Part shown: in pieces, positions 62,930-64,000 of the stretch
Position numbering within the stretch: position 1 is the first letter of the stretch
Layout: the number at the start of each line of letters is the position of its first letter
Source: Ideonella sp. MAG2
Lineage (GTDB): Bacteria > Pseudomonadota > Gammaproteobacteria > Burkholderiales > Burkholderiaceae_C
Direction: 5' to 3'
NCBI GenBank assembly: GCA_004359425.1
Contig: PTEU01000001.1
Coordinates: 947,865-1,011,864, forward strand
DNA: 64,000 bases
The notes under the pieces: model-generated
Database searches by the model: none
What the model was told of the DNA's origin: nothing
What the model saw: only the letters and a program-made list of their open reading frames with translations
Translations under genes and position numbers: made by a program

Positions 62930-63908
62930 ATGAAGATCATGCACCGAAGCCCGCTACCGCGAAAACAAAGCCCGCATGGTGCGCCTGGCCGAGTACAGCC
63001 GCGACTGCATGGTGCAACTGCGGGCCGACACCGGCATCCGCTATGACGAGCGCACCCAAGGCACGCTGCAACTCTTCCGCACCCAAAAGCAGTTGGACGG
63101 CATTGGCAAAGACGTTGAGATCCTGCAGCAATACAAAGTGCCCTACCAAGTGCTGGACCGCGCGGGATACCTGCAATATGAGCCGGCGCTGGCCGATGTG
63201 CAAGACAAATTCGTCGGTGCCCTGCGCCTGCCCGGCGACGAGACCGGCGACTGCTTCATCTTCACCAACGAGATCGCCAAACTGGCCCAAGGCATGGGGG
63301 CGCAGTTCAAGTTCAACACCAGCATCGAGCGGCTGGTGGTAGAGGGCGGCAAGCTGCAAGGCGTTCAAACCAGCCAAGGCCTGGTCAAAGCCGACGTAAC
63401 CCTGCTGGCCCTGGGCAGCTACAGCACCGCCATGCTGCAGGCGGTGGGCGTGCGCATCCCCGTCTACCCGGTCAAGGGCTTTTCCATCACCGTGCCCATC
63501 AGCAATGCGGCCAAAGCGCCCGAGTCCACCATCATGGACGAGACCCACAAAGTTGCCGTCACCCGCCTGGGCGACCGCATCCGGGTGGGCGGCACCGCCC
63601 AGCTCTCAGGCTTTGATTTGCGCCTGGACGCCGGCCGCCGCAAGACCCTGGAATTTGTCGTTACAGATCTCTTCCCCCAAGGCGGCGACGTGGCCCAAGC
63701 CAGCTTCTGGACCGGCCTGCGCCCCATGACCCCCGACGGCACCCCCATCCTCGGCCCCACCGCCATCCAAGGCCTGTGGCTGGCCACCGGCCACGGCACC
63801 CTGGGCTGGACCATGGCAGCGGGGACCGGGCGACTGATGGCGGATTGGATGGGCGGGCGGAAGGCGGAGATTGAGACGGAGGGGTTGACGATTGAGCGGT
63901 ATCGGTAA
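62930..63908 (+). pseudogene. dadA: D-amino-acid dehydrogenase small subunit, FAD-binding N-terminus deleted
   Basis: ATG 62930 has a good AAAGGAG ribosome site and reads MKI as in DadA, but the next codons change frame. The protein resumes as [20 protein letters not shown] and continues as normal Dad[61 protein letters not shown] and [20 protein letters not shown]. The FAD Rossmann motif (GAGVIGVTTA in relatives) and the following ~100 residues are missing. The join is within 62936-62945. DadA oxidises D-amino acids in the inner membrane. The remaining 92 bases of the window hold no recognisable feature. Confidence 0.85.
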
Positions 63909-64000
63909 GCGCCAAGGGATGCGCCGGGGTGTGACCTGACCGGGGCTATAGTGCCTTCGAGCCCTGCGCCAAGATGCCAATCTGTTGATACCGAATGTTC

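Overview
The window looks like GC-rich chromosome from a beta-proteobacterium of the Burkholderiales, most likely a Comamonadaceae relative (family-level inference). The reasons are strong GC bias at third codon positions, the conserved order of two LpxL-type acyltransferases, dapF, DUF484 and xerC, the xdhABC/guaD/Bmp-type purine cluster, and a yajQ next to murB. It is not finished-quality sequence. It opens with a Nextera mosaic-end adapter duplex (13-50). At least ten genes carry one abrupt internal loss, fusion or frame change, and one of them (murB) belongs to an essential family. I read these mainly as assembly joins, not gene decay, and mark each one.

Layout. 51-1239: 3' part of a sucrose phosphorylase. 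1317-5791: gamma-glutamyltranspeptidase, GNAT, EamA transporter and a secreted hydrolase. 5865-11420: EamA transporter, NAPE-PLD-like metallo-hydrolase, quinone oxidoreductase, a nucleotidyltransferase-fold gene with a strong palindrome at its start, a cut TauE/SafE gene and a DUF924 gene. 11440-23700: purine block, with xdhABC on the minus strand diverging from a shortened LysR, guaD, a four-gene Bmp/PnrA-type ABC importer and a decapitated adenosine deaminase. 23707-31436: broken HAF-repeat protein, PhoD phosphatase, kefF-kefC, a chemoreceptor with a stop codon, RimJ-like acetyltransferase and yajQ. 31497-37803: cut murB, two membrane-protein fragments, SGNH hydrolase, and a hybrid histidine kinase coupled to a pterin-binding periplasmic protein. 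37957-43196: acyl-CoA ligase, crotonase, VOC protein, lipoprotein and OmpA-type lipoprotein. 43417-49344: two lipid A acyltransferases, dapF, DUF484, a cut xerC fused in frame to a VanW/glycosyltransferase gene, and a second DUF924.

49350-54979 (minus strand) is the most interesting region: a retron-like operon. Its order is HEAT/ARM-repeat protein, winged-helix SWIM-finger protein, a structured non-coding region with perfect 13-base a1/a2 inverted repeats, a U-rich msr-type hairpin and a long msd-type hairpin, then a retron-type reverse transcriptase with NAxxH, YADD and VTG motifs and an unusual hydrophobic C-terminus. From memory the gene set matches the RT + WHSWIM + ARM class (type XIII) of retrons, an anti-phage tripartite system. 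55063-63908: M48 protease, GntR/YtrA regulator with its ABC ATPase and a cut permease, a MacA (N-terminus missing), MacB and outer-membrane-factor export set, and a D-amino-acid dehydrogenase with its FAD-binding N-terminus deleted. 63909-64000 holds nothing I can recognise. I saw no rRNA, tRNA, CRISPR array or complete insertion sequence.
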